A stretch of 64,000 bases of DNA from Kryptolebias marmoratus (lineage: Eukaryota; Chordata; Actinopteri; Cyprinodontiformes; Rivulidae). A model generated the notes under the pieces. That model did not search any database, had not been told where the DNA came from, and saw only the letters and a program-made list of their open reading frames with translations. Below are positions 24,291 through 37,500 of this stretch, in pieces (positions within the stretch are counted from its first letter, which is position 1; each line of letters opens with the position of its first letter). Made by a program: the position numbers and the translations under genes. Location: positions 26,427,191-26,491,190 of the forward strand of contig NC_051451.1 in assembly GCF_001649575.2 (NCBI RefSeq), in the 5' to 3' direction.

Positions 24291-24914
24291 ATAAAGTTTG
24301 GGATAAATTTTTATATATTTGATTCCATACTTTTCAGTAAGTACCTTACCCTTATTTATTCACTGTTAATTCTTTGTGCAAATGCAAACATGTTTCAACT
24401 CTAAGCTGACCAGAGGTGTCCTCTTCTGGTGTTTGTCATTTCAGACGTCAAACTCTCTATAGCTTTGCATGATTGTCCAGTCACATGATGCCAACTGCCA
24501 CGATTACCAAATGATATTTCACAGCTGCTCTCACTCAACCAGTTTGGCAGCACTTAAAGTAAAGCCATTAAGGCTTCACTCTGTCAACTGATTTCTGTAT
24601 ATTTGATGATTACGGTACTCCTCTGAAGAGATGTTTTATGTCACTCTGAAAGCAATCTTTGGGGACAATGGGAGGGCGCTGAGAGAGGAGTGAGCAGAAA
24701 GAACAAGCACTGGTAGGTGTGGGTCTAATCGCCTCTTAAAATACTCTCCCAGCTTAGAAACAGAAGTTTGTGAGCCTGTCAGCACCAGCAGAGCTGAGCT
24801 CACCAAGAGAACTGTCATGCTTTGGGCTGGGCTTGATTTCATATCTGAGTTTGTTGCTTTTGAAAGCAGAGCGCTGCCAACTTTCTTGCTGTTTCGATCA
24901 CAGGTTTCAGTGGT

Positions 24915-24959
24915 ATGGGCTTTGATGGAGCCCAGGCGGGTAACAAAGTGATGGTCTAA
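24915..24959 (+). promoter_or_regulatory. Upstream ORF in the klhdc3 5' UTR
   Basis: ATG to TAA, 14 codons plus stop, wholly within the last noncoding part of coding exon 1 and ending 33 bases before the klhdc3 ATG. It could lower klhdc3 translation; this is inference from position only. Confidence 0.5.
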
Positions 24960-24992
24960 GGACTCGGCGTCTCAGAGGTGCTTGCGCGTGGA

Positions 24993-25146
24993 ATGTTGCG
25001 CTGGTCGGTGCACCTAGAAGGAGGGCCGCGGAGAGTCAACCATGCTGCTGTGGCGGTGGGGCATAAGGTTTACTCCTTTGGAGGCTACTGCTCCGGAGAG
25101 GACTACGAGACGCTCCGTCAGATCGACGTGCACGTCTTCAACACAG
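24993..25146 (+). CDS. klhdc3: klhdc3 coding exon 1
   Basis: Residues 1-51 plus one base: the N-terminus and the first kelch blade. The exon opens at a noncoding acceptor about 24904 (pyrimidine tract, then ATCACAG), so its first 89 bases are 5' UTR. It ends after ...TTCAACACAG, followed by GTACGG. Confidence 0.95.
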
Positions 25147-28100
25147 GTACGGAGCAGGAACAATGTTCAAAACACTTACAGAAGATGTCAGCAGCAAAAC
25201 GTAGCTTCCAAAATTTTTATTATGACTGTTTAAATCCTTAAAATAGTATTATTATTTTGAATGTGAAAGCTCAGCTTTTAGTAAATCTAGAAAACAGTCT
25301 GTCTGGAAATGAGTTTGTTACAATTAGCAAATAAAGATGTGTTTGGGAGTTTGCGCCACTTTAACAGTAGCTTTCCGTTGTGGTTAGTGAAATAGTTTTT
25401 CAGTTGCTATGTCACAAACACAGGTGTTTTTCTGTAAAACATTCTGCCCTGCTTCTTATAAAACTGTTTGTTCTGGAGTCTTTCTTGTAACCCGTTTACC
25501 GTAGTTTTTTCTTCTGTATGTGGTCAGCCAGCTGCTTTGGAGTTTTAGAATTACCTCAGACAGCTGATCCCGCCTGCTGTTGCTGTTTCTTAAAAAGAAA
25601 AAGAACCAGATCTGCAGCTGATTATGATCCCAACTTCCCCATCGCTGGTATTTCTTGCCACATTGTTCTTTAATGTTGATCTAATAGTAAAAAGTGCAGC
25701 TGTTTGTTTTTTTTAACATTCTTTTATTCATACAGTATACTCAAAATACATTAAACAGTAACAAACAAAACAGAAAATCTAAAAATTGCCATCATAACTT
25801 TGTAATAAATAATCCAAGCCAGAAAAAAACGGCTTGGATAAGAAGTGTAAAGAAAACCGAGCTGCTGCCCAGGTCACCATGGTAACCACCGACCAGCGTC
25901 TGTCACTCCCTGACCGCCAACTTATTGGGAGGCAGACAGAAACAGATGAGATGGTCACACATGTGGACTTTTTTTGTTTCTGAAGTGTTTTATGACAAGT
26001 TAAAAAAGACTTTACTTCCAGTTATGATGAGAACAATTTCAGCTAAAATGTAACTGAATGTGTAAGCGTTGGTGTCCGTTCTCTGCATTCTGAGAGAGTA
26101 AATCTTAGGTCCAACAGCAGTGAGAGACACACTGGATGAAAGAAGACAAAAATACCAACATTTTTATGTCTTATTTGTATCTGTACCAAAAGGAGTTGTG
26201 GGAGTAAGATGAGTTTGCAAAAGCTTAGAAAATTTTAGACCGTTCCAAAGTTAGAAGGAAAAAAAAATCCATTCGCCTGAACATTAAACTTAAACTGTGG
26301 TTGTGTAAAAACTGTAAAAGACATTAAAGTAACAGTTCAGACATGTGAAGTCCAACTTTCTGTGACCCGTTTAAATGTTGAATGATGTTTCTGCTGTGAA
26401 GTCTGTGTGAGCTACAGAGCTCCAAGGAGGGCTGGGTTTATTGTGTGTTTTGCCAAAATTCTGTTAATGTTCATCATTTTTTTTCTTGCAGATTTTGTCT
26501 ACATCGTGCAACATACTGGTGTAAAATTTACCTGTTTTATTTTAAAGCTGCATGACAAGATACAGGACCAAAAAAATGAATAAAGTCATCACAAGGCTGC
26601 TTTAGTGCTTATGCATTTCCACCGTTAATGACTGACTTTCTGTTTTGACCGTTTTGTGTTTCAGTGTCACTGCGCTGGATGAAGCTGCCTCCGGTGAGGA
26701 CAGGAGGACACGAACGCGCCCGTGAAGTGCCGTACATGCGTTATGGCCACACAGCTGTGCTGCTGGATGATACGATCTACCTCTGGGGTGGGCGCAACGA
26801 CACGGAGGGGGCCTGCAATGTGCTTTACGCCTTTGATGTCAGTAAGTACAGCTTCAGTGAGGGTTTCAGACCCTGTTTCCTCTCAGGTGCAGCTGTTTGA
26901 AGCAAATGGGAGAGGAAACAGATTATATGTTTGAGCGCTAACACCTGCATCTGTATGATAGCTTTGTGTTGTTACATGTGATCAAAAAGCAGAAGTTTCT
27001 AACCCGTTTGTGTGCCGTAGTTACCCACAGATGGTACACGCCCAAGATTTCAGGGACAGTTCCTGGAGCGCGGGACGGCCACTCAGCCTGTGTCTTAGGA
27101 AAAGCGATGTATATATTTGGAGGATATGAGCAGTTGGTGAGTCTTCGTCACTCTTCACCGTGCTTCTCAGTGGAACAACAACGTTTGGCTGACTTCTGTT
27201 TCTCTGCCTCCTTCTAGGCTGACTGCTTCTCCAACGACATCCACAAGCTGGACACCACCACCATGGTTTGGTCGTTAATAAATGCCAGAGTGAGTTGAAA
27301 TAAGCAGTTGTTATTTATTTTTAGAAATTCTCTTGGCATTTATGGCTCCTAATAAATATTTATATATAGGCTGAAAGCAATCCTTCTAAGAAATACAAAG
27401 ATAGAATGAGCTGGCAGCAGGTTCAGATGCATTTAAAGCTCTGCCGGACATTAAAAAAACATTGACGTTTATATACAGTTTATTTTAAATCCCTTTTTAT
27501 GTCTCTTTACTTGTAGCAAATTCATACAACAGGGTAATCTATCCAGTCCCTGACTAAACAGTTTTATCAGGAAGAGTAAGATTTAATAATGAATATCACT
27601 GAATAATTCTTTTTCATACATGTTTTAAAACAAACATATCAGATTGGAAAACAGAAAAAATGTATTTTATTATAATTGTTTGAACTCAAACCTCCTGTAA
27701 AGCTCTGAAATGTTTACTAAGACAATGATATGGTTGAATAGATAGGAGTTTTTGCTGCCAAGGCAGAAAGACATCAGCAATGACCTTAGAGAAGCAGCTG
27801 TTGCTGGGAAGGGTCAAAGGTCATTTACAACCTTTATGGAGTCCATCGTTCTACAGAGGGAAAGATTATTCACAAAAGGAAAACCTTTAAAACAGCTGCC
27901 AACCTTCCCAGGAGTAAATTCACCCTGAAGGTCAGACCGTGCAGAAACATTTATCTGGCAGGTTCACAGGAGCAGCTCAAGTTTCACTTCTGTGTTTGTG
28001 TTTATTTATTTAAGGGTCATTTGTAAACACAAAGTAATAGATTGTAGCTCTGGGACTGACTGCTTTTAAATTCTGTCCATGTGACACTATAACATGTGTT

Positions 28101-28552
28101 AAAGGAATGGTAGCCTAAATATAGGTTCTGATTTTTGGTACTTTCTGTAGTTTGTTATTAGAGCCACTAGGTGGTGCTGTTTGCCTGCTGTTTATCTGGT
28201 GGATGAAATTAGGCTATTATTACCTTCAGGATTTTCATGTTTAAGCTATATTTGCTTTAAGTTTTGACATTTTTAATGAAATTTTGAGATTCTAAGCGTA
28301 AAAGTGACAGCATCGTGTGTTTCCTGTGTCGAAGGGCACGCCAGCACGGTGGAGGGACTTCCACTCGGCCACCATCATAGGGACAAAAATGTTTGTGTTT
28401 GGAGGGAGGGCCGACCGCTTTGGTCCGTTCCACTCCAACAACGAGATCTACTGCAACAAGATCAAGGTGTTCGACACGGAGACCAACTGCTGGCTGAGCA
28501 GCCCTTCAACGCAGCCGCTCCCAGAGGGCCGGAGGAGTCATTCCGCCTGTAA

Positions 28553-28586
<34 letters not shown>

Positions 28587-31500
28587 TTTTAAACATTTAA
28601 TATGTCATTTTTAATGGGGTGATCCAAGTCTAAAGCTTTGATATGAAAGGCGGTGGGCGATATGCATTCCTTTTTTTGTTTTAACTTAGGAGACTAAATA
28701 ATTAAATGATTCCTTGAGTGGGATCCCAAATTTCAAACAGTTTTAAACAACACTTTTGCTCACATTGTTTTAATTAATAAAATCCTGGTTTTACTGTCAG
28801 GTAATCTATTTACTTGTGTTTTTAGTCACCTACAACGGGGAGCTCTACATCTTCGGAGGATACAACGCCCGCCTGGACCGACACTTCAACGATCTCTGGA
28901 AGTTCAATCCAGGTGCTTTTCTTTTTTATTCCATTCGGGCTGAAGTGTCCCAGGTTGTTGCTGTAAAGTTCCCGGCAGCGTTCTGAAACGTTTCTCTGTT
29001 TCACTGTTTACGCCTTGCAGTGCTGGTTCGTGTTGACCCAGTTTGTTCCTCATTTATCTGTAAACAATCCTTCTCTCCATTACTGCATCATTACTAGTTT
29101 CATAATACTGACTGACTGCTCCCTTTTTTATTACGCTTCTCTTGGTCACAGATGGAAACCTCACAATAAATCAGACCTTTGACAAATGTCAGTTCTCAAG
29201 TCGTATTTAATGTTTGTGTTACAACCAAAAGTTGCTGCCAATACTTGTCCAATGTGGTGCTAAAATGATGTATTTGTTACGTTTTGTACACACCAGCTCT
29301 TACCTGTTTTATGATGCTCATTGCTACAGAATAAAAACAGCAGCTGTGCATTCAGCCACATTTGAGTTTCACTCTTTATAAACTGAGATTATAGCAAAAA
29401 ACTGGCCTGGATGATAATTACAGGCGTCCGTCTCTACTGATTTCTTACCCTGAAGTGTGTAAGTCATCAGAGGGTCTGGGATTTATTTATTAGTGGGTAT
29501 GATTGTCTTAGGTTGCACCGAGTGAACCTGCTCTCCACTAGATGGCAGCACCTTGATTAGAGTCGTAATTATCCAGCTCTGAGTGGCCTGTTGCTATAGA
29601 GATGGAGTGATGTTGAAGTGTGAAGGTGTGAAGCTACACTTCACCCTTATGTGGAGCAAAAGAGGGGAGCTTCATCATCCTCGGTCACTCTGTGATTCAC
29701 AGCCCAGGAGCGAGTTTATGTCTGCCTGAAATGGAAAGTTTTCAATTCATTAGCAAAAAGACTTATTTGGTTCAGTTCAGAAAACGAGTTATTGCCTCTA
29801 ATTGATTGTATGACATCACTGTGATTAGTGAGAGGCGCTGAGCATTGCCAAGCAGCGTGGCTGTTATTGTGTGGTGCAAACAAAAACACACATTATTAAT
29901 GGAGGAAACATGAACCTCTCTGACTGGAGCAGGCAGACGTATCGATCTGCCTCCATCACTAAAATTTACATTGTTCTTTTAAGTGCTTCTTAACATTGAG
30001 CTTAGTTTTTAATGATGCTGAATGAACGATGGAAACAAATAAAAGCACTATTAGGTTGAAGAAACGTGCTGCATAAAGAGCTCTCTGCTGAGCTATTTAT
30101 AGATAACATCATCAAAAACACTATTAAGAGCTCATGGTTTGAACAGAATGGGTTGTGCAAATATGTCAAATTTCTTCTTTTTTTTTATATCATTATGTAC
30201 CAACTGAGCATTCTTCTTGTCTTGCGTTGCAGAAGCTTTCTCCTGGAAGAAAGTGGAGCCGAAGGGGAAAGGCCCGTGTCCGAGGAGGCGTCAGTGTTGT
30301 TGTATGGTCGGAGATCGGATTATTCTTTTCGGAGGAACCAGGTAAGACTTTATGCACCGTTCTTTTTCACCAAACTAACAAAATATTCTATCTTTAATAG
30401 TCTATAGGACAATCTGAACAGTGTTCCATTGTTTAATAAACACAAGAACTGATCTGTATCATAAGATTTCAGGGTTTCTATGTGATATGGAAAAGAATGA
30501 GATTTGGTTTTAGTATTTTTTTTTTTAGGTTTGGACAAAAAGAAAAGAGTCAGGAAAAACATTTCTGTTTCCAGTCTCTGTTCCATGTTCATTTTTAAAC
30601 TTAAAATCTTCCAAAAACAGCATATAAAGTCATGAGTTCTCATCATGATGTCCAGTGTTTGTTCATCTACCACATCAAGCCTCATTTTTAAGGTTTTATT
30701 CTTCAGTATCTTAGTTTGTAAAGTTCTGATTGTGAGCTCAGACAGGCAGAATCATTCATCCTTTCAGGCCTCAGAGATGTAGGACCTTTAACAAACCGTA
30801 AACTGACGAGGGGAAAATATTTCCCACAGATTAAAAAAATAAACATTCACAGCAGATGATCAGTGATCTTCGTCTTTGATGTAATTATTGTTGTATGGCT
30901 CTTTGGTTAAATCCTGTTGTTTTTACATGTGTTTTATGAATAAATTAAATTTATTAGACATAATGGCTTAAAGATTAATATTACCATGTCTTGGAACATA
31001 AAAGCTGGAGCACGTGTGAGTTTTTTTGTATTAAAACAAACCGCAGCTGAAGGAAAAGAGTGATATCTTGGATGGGGGGGATTGGCTTCTGTAGACGGCA
31101 GGCAGTGATTACTCTCCTTGTTTGGTTGTTAGACTGTCGTGATAACCTCGGGTTTGAAGCTGGTTAGGTGCCGCTGAGCTGGTGACGGACTTGTGATAGG
31201 CCAGTAGCCAGCAGATTAACGAGGCAGCTTACAGCGTTGGCGTGGCCTCCAATAATCTCAGTTCTGGGTTACTGTTATCAACAAGGCTGGTGTTATCAGG
31301 CAAACCCCACAGGGGGAACGTGTTGGTGGTTCAGAGAGCTGTGGATACGGTCCACTCTGTCTGCAGACACTGAAGTCCTCAAAGCTTCGGCCTGCTGCTG
31401 CTGACTTTTCCAAATCTTCACCGTCCATCGCATCAAAATGAGTCGTCTCATGGAGCAGCTTCAGAAGGCTTATAAGCAAATGCCAAATGCATAATTAACT

Positions 31501-34500
31501 AATAATAAAACGGCCAGTGATAAGGTTCTGAGAAAGAACAGGACGATTTAATTTAAAAACACTTGTCTTTAATGTCCTCAGCAGTTTGGTGTCTCTCTGG
31601 AATTGGTCCAATATGGGTTTTAAGAGTCATGATTTCCTGTTGAGAGCAGATAGAGCTGAGTCTGGAAAAAAGGGGGTGTCACAGAGTTGATGAAGGGTGC
31701 AGAGGAAGAAATCAAACACTGCTTAATATCTCCAACATCCTGTTTTAAATGCCTTTTGTTAGGTTATTGGGATAACATATGAGAGGCTGCACACCAAGCC
31801 CCCTTTTAAAAGAAAAGCTTTTGTTTTGTCTGCGGCGTTTCTGAGATGGAGGCTTTTGCTGCTGAGTGGTTGTCCTGTTGTTTTAGGTCTACAAAGATGT
31901 TTTCAGTTACTGTACAAATCAGTGTCTTATCCTCACAGAGCCTCAGCAGGTTGGCCACACAGGTTCTTTTAACCGTCATTGTTTACACAAACACTTAAGC
32001 CTCTTAAACACAGGAAGTCCCATAAGCACGTGCACAGACCAGACACACAAACACTCAGCAACTGTTTGCTTTTTATTAACAAAACTGTCTAATTATATTT
32101 AATTCTGCTATAATTTGCATCAGTAAAGAATGATCATCGGCTTGTTTAGTGTAAACACTGCCTTTAAAACAAACAGTCTGCTGCGTCTGTTTTATTTATC
32201 CCTGCATGACGTAATACCACGCAGGCAGCGAACGTGACTAAATACTTATTAGTCTGTCTCAGTGCGATTGATAGATGCTTGCACAGGCCTTCATGAATTA
32301 TCTGCTGGACACTTTGCCCGTGTTTATTTGTGTGGCTCCTCATTCTGTCGGCTCTTCCGAGGAAATTGTGTTGAAATTTATAGTCGGCATGTTGTTTTCC
32401 TGCGTCGTTGTCCCTTCAGGCTGATCCAGAACAGAACCCCTGCTGCTGATATTTATTCTCAGTTTATGATATTTGTTTTACTTGCAAGAATTTGCTCAGG
32501 AATAATTTATTACTTGAGTCAGAGACAATAAAACCAAGGAGTTTAAGAAGGCTTTTGCTTTTAAAGTGGTTTTACTTTGAAATGGAGGCGAACTAAAAGC
32601 ATATTCAAATGAACTAAAGAAACGTGAACGCTGAAGAAGTTAAAACTGAATTGCAAAAGCTAAAATAAGCTGAACTTAGTCTAAATGACAAAAGCAGATA
32701 AAGTAGAGCTAAAAGCAGCAGAACATTGCAAAAAAATGAACAAGAAAGTAGCTAAAATGAGCAAAACAGATGCTAATTAATAAATTAATTAATAGCAGAT
32801 TTTAAAATGAACAATGTTTTCAAGGAACTGAAGAGATCATAAATATAAACTTGTGCTTTATTTGTATTTTTTATGTTATTTGATCTTTATTACTTGCTCA
32901 TTTGTGATGCATGTGAAACTTTTAGGTGAACAGGATTAGTTGCAGAATAAAATGTTGTGGTACTTTGTGTGTGTGTGTCTGTGTGTTGTTTGTGTGTCAG
33001 CGACAGGCTGGTCATTAGGGCCAAGCCTTTGAGTGCCACTTGCGTCAGTGTAAACACCTTTGCCGAGCTGCAGAAAGGCGCGAAATTCTGCCCCATCTCT
33101 GATTTATGACCTTAGGGAGCATTCTTTCTCACAGGGGGCAATTTGATACACCATCAATGCCTCTGTTACACTCATTTACTGAGACCTGCTCGCTGCCCCA
33201 CGAAGGACGAGCTGTGCATGAGAAGCTCCACCTGCACTGACCTTCACCTAAACGCTCTGCAGCCAAGCCCTGTATCTTTGTACTGCTTTGGTTTTTACCT
33301 CCAGAAGAAACCGAGCTGCCTGCAGAGACGGTGCTTTATAGATCATCTTTGTTGTCATGGTTGGCATTCACAGCCCTGTGTTTAAACCCAGTTCAGGCTA
33401 AATCAGGAAGCAGTTTAAGCCTGGGAGCAGGGCATCCTATGAGGAGCAGGATGTGAACAAGGACATGACAGATTGGCATGCTGGGAGCTGAATTTGCCAC
33501 AGGTCCTTGAACTACTTCAGAGCATTTATTCTTTCAGGCAGTCGATTTATATTTTTAAGCTATTTGTGCGTCTCAGAAGACCCTAATGACGACAGTTTTA
33601 AATCATCCCCCTTGTCTTCTCGCCGCCAAATGTCTGTATCTAAATGATCCTGGTTATCTGTAAAATTGTGCCTTTTTCGTTCTCCAACACCATCGTGAGG
33701 ACTGCTGATAAGTGTTCTTCAGATGGATTTTAAAATGCAACGGGGACCGGTGGTGGTCATTTCCAGTCTATCAAACACACAGTGGCCCTCAGTAATAAAT
33801 GGGTCTCTTTGATGCCCATTTTCCTTTTCAAAAGCAAGCACCTCCTCAGTCAGGCACATTTTTAACATGCTAATGACACCTTTGTTGTGGCAGGAGCTGC
33901 TGACTCAAATACACACATCCCAGTTGTTGTTTTCATCCTTTGTTGATGTGAATTTGAAGATGCAGACTAGAAAAGGTTGTTTCTTCAGCTGTGAAGAAAT
34001 GACTTTATGCTAACACGAGGGTTTCTTTTTGGACACGTTAGCGCAGATGGAAGCACCTATTGGTAATCGGATCTGACGCAGCAATTGTGTTACTCACATG
34101 ATTGATCACATTAATGAGAAGTTGTTTCAGCCTCCTGAGAATAAACACTGCCAATACGCACTAATATGGAAGAATAAACACAAGGTGCCCATTTAAAGCT
34201 AATTTTCAAAGACCACTCCTGGTGTTTTTTCCTGTTTAGCCGAGGCAACTAGTTTTCTATACGTCTTGTTCCAGGTCAGCACCTAACGCTGGTAATTAAA
34301 GTGCAGCGTCGCCTCCACCCCCAGCTTTATAAAAATGCTCCATGAACACGTTCTGTTTAGAAACTTTAATGAAAACACAGATAATGAGTAAGCTTTATGC
34401 CATATGTTTATGCCATATGTTGACCCAACTAAAGCGATAAAAATATCTGTAATATTTGTATCAAGCAAGCATCCATTTGATATTAAATATTTCACAAGAA

Positions 34501-37500
34501 ATACTGAAGAAACAATCTGTAGCACGCACAGAGGGAAGCAGTTGTTGTATTTCCACCATCTTTACGGGTTTTTCCTTCTTTCGTTGTTTGCATGGTGAGA
34601 TTTTTTTGGCAACGTTCTCACTTGTGTTGCTCCCTCCTTCTCTTCGGTTGTAATAAAAGCAGCTACATGTGTTGATAAATTCGACTTTCATCATTTATGA
34701 GAGTTCTGATGTTTAGGTTGTATCTCAGGAAACAAGTTGAGGGGAAAAAATTCCTACAAAACTGGGAGAAAATGTGTGAATTTTTCAGCTGCTCTCCCTG
34801 ATCTCTGTGACTGTTTTGAGACAAAAGTTGTCGCACAAATCTTTTCAACAAGTTCGAGCAACAGGGCTGCGAAAATAAGACTTTTTTTTCCTCGTGAATG
34901 TTGTGCGCCAACTAGACACATGTAAGAAACTTTCTCAGCCTGAAAAACAAACAAGTTGTGCTTTGTTTCAGGTGTCGCTGCAGTGGAAATAATGTTGCTG
35001 CACAGCAGGGGAACTGAACTTATTTGCACACAACTAGCATTAAGTTTGTTGCAGTTTAGGGGTGATTTTCAGAGAAATACTGTGACTATAATCATATTAC
35101 TGCCCAGTCCTAATTGGTTTTCCTTGTAATGTATTTCCAAATATAGATTAATGTTCATCCTGAAGTCTAAATCTCCTTGTATTACCCTGCTGCTAAAGCT
35201 ACAGTAGCAATCTGAGCCAAACTAGTCAAGATTAGGAGCTGATGTTTTTTACTGGCCTGCCTTTTGTGCAGAAACCAGTCGCTCAGTCCCATTCTTCCAT
35301 CCTCGCTTCTCTGGTAAAGTGTGCCATTTTTGTTTTCCTCCTGATCCACTCACATGATTGACTGACTCACAGCTTCTCTCGCTGCGCTGACGTCAGCAGG
35401 CTTGCTCCACTGTGCCACATTTCTTCCATTTGGCAATATGCAGCCACTTAGTAATTTGGTAAATAATGGAAAACATGCTGACGCCACTTCTAACATTAGA
35501 TGCTTCAGTTGTTTCTTTTTTTATGTCGGCTTCTCTGGTTAAATTTATACCCCGCCTTAGTATTTGGTGAGAGATTTAGTTTGTTAGTAAACTTCTACGT
35601 GCTTTGGGTGGAGGGTTTCTGCAGGTTTTAGTTGTGCCGTGGCTACTCTGGGAGACCACATGGAAGGTAAATCTCATCGGTAGCCAAAACATCTCAGCCC
35701 GGTTGAATCCAGAGAGATCTCACCGTGATATTTAATCTGGGTGGAATTTAACTGGTCGAGGCAGGAGAGTCCTGCTGCAGAGTTCAGGGGTTTTGCTCAG
35801 CAGTTCAGAGGTCAGAAGCCTGGTGCCTTCATATCTCCTGTTAGGACATTTTGCACCTTATCAATGGCTGAAAAGGCAGCTGTTAGGGCAGTCCATCTGG
35901 ATGAGCTGTGGCTTGTTATCACTGTAAAACATGACAGCAAAATGTTACAGTAAACAGAGGATGGGGTAGAGGCAGGGCGTTCTACCTCTAGAACACTGCA
36001 GTGAAAACTCATGCATAATTTGTTAGAGCTCAAGAGTACGAGTTAGAGATGAAACTTTAATACGAAACTGGAATTTTTAGCTGAGTATCTATAAGAATTA
36101 TAGTGTTGAAGTCATTCTTTTGTTAGCTAAAGTCCATTAGGTTTGATATTTTGCTAACAGACAAACACAAACACACAGGATTGCCCATCTTTCAAAGCAA
36201 CAAGCTTTAAAAAAGGTTTGAATTTCCGAGTTGATTCTACGAGTCATTGCGACTGCATGTGAAGAACCCGGCTCCACGCCACAGATTCTGATGCCACACA
36301 TGTTGTAATTTCGCCCCTCGTGTCAAAGGGCAGGCTGCAGAAGTTTCCTTTATTAATCGTCTTTGTGCGTGTGTGTGCGTGCGTGCGTGCTCGCGTGTCA
36401 GAGATAAAACCTGTCAAACAGCGAAGGCGACCCCAGCAGGATATGGGGCATCCCGCACGTGGCGGGACAAGACCTCGGGGCAGCGCAGCAACACGGTGAT
36501 TTACTCTTCAAAGACAAGCTCATGATAGTATTTCATCTGCATCTTAACCCTCCTTAACCCGCCAGCAGGCTGTGTACGTTATGGTGTCACAGGGTTGAGT
36601 GTTAGCCGGCAGCTCAAACAAACAGCCAGCGAAGGTGACTCTTTGTGAGGCTGCTGTCAGTGTAAATAGTCTTGTCTAAACAGAACAAGTTTCATTTTTT
36701 GATTAACTTCTGCCGATGCAAACAAACACTTCCTTGTGATCTCAGAGCATCTGGAAAACAGGCAGGAATCTAACTTTCCCAGTTTCTGCTGTACTGTTCT
36801 TAAAACAAAGGGGGTAATGCATGTTACAAGACTGCTTAACAGTAAAATAGATATTTAAAAAAGAAACTACACATCTCTGTTAGCTAAAAGAAACAACACA
36901 AACAAGAGCTCACTAACTCTAGCTTTATTTTGGTACTTTATTGTTGCATTGAATAGCATAAAGTAAGATAATAATGCAAGTACATCATTTAAAAACAATT
37001 TTTTTATTTACTTAAAAAAATTAAGTCATAATAATGGGTCAAAAAGTAAGTAATTAATAAAAATAGCAGTGAATAGTTTGGAATCAACTCAATTAGTTAT
37101 CTTTACCCATTTATTTGTGTGTGTGTGTTGATAATTTTTGTTTTTTTGGGCATTTCTTTCCTCACACAACAGCCTACATTATGACAGGCTGTGGCTTGTG
37201 TGACTTTCTTAGAACAAATATTTCTTTTTAAGTCGTTTTAGGCAACGGTCTCTTCTCATTTTTATTTTTATTTTAATAAAACTATTTTTACAGAAGGAGA
37301 TGGGCACCAGCTCCCTGCGACCCGGAATGGAGAAGCGGGTGGATGGATGGATAATTTTACAGAAACATCGTCGCTAATTTAATAAATTACACAGATCTTT
37401 GTTAAGCATTAAAAAAACGACAGCCGGCTGGACCGACTCATGGCAGAAAGTTTGAGGCTGGATCTGGATGATCAGGCTGTATTTCTGTGTGTGTTTTGAT

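Noticed and set aside
27811..27823. Near-perfect DR1 nuclear-receptor site GGGTCAAAGGTCA
   Set aside because: It falls inside a transposase-like repeat fragment, so it is more likely inherited from the repeat than selected.
32262..32531. 89-codon frame with a RLIQNRTPAAD phrase like LINE reverse transcriptases
   Set aside because: The match is too short, and the rest of the frame shows no reverse-transcriptase motif.
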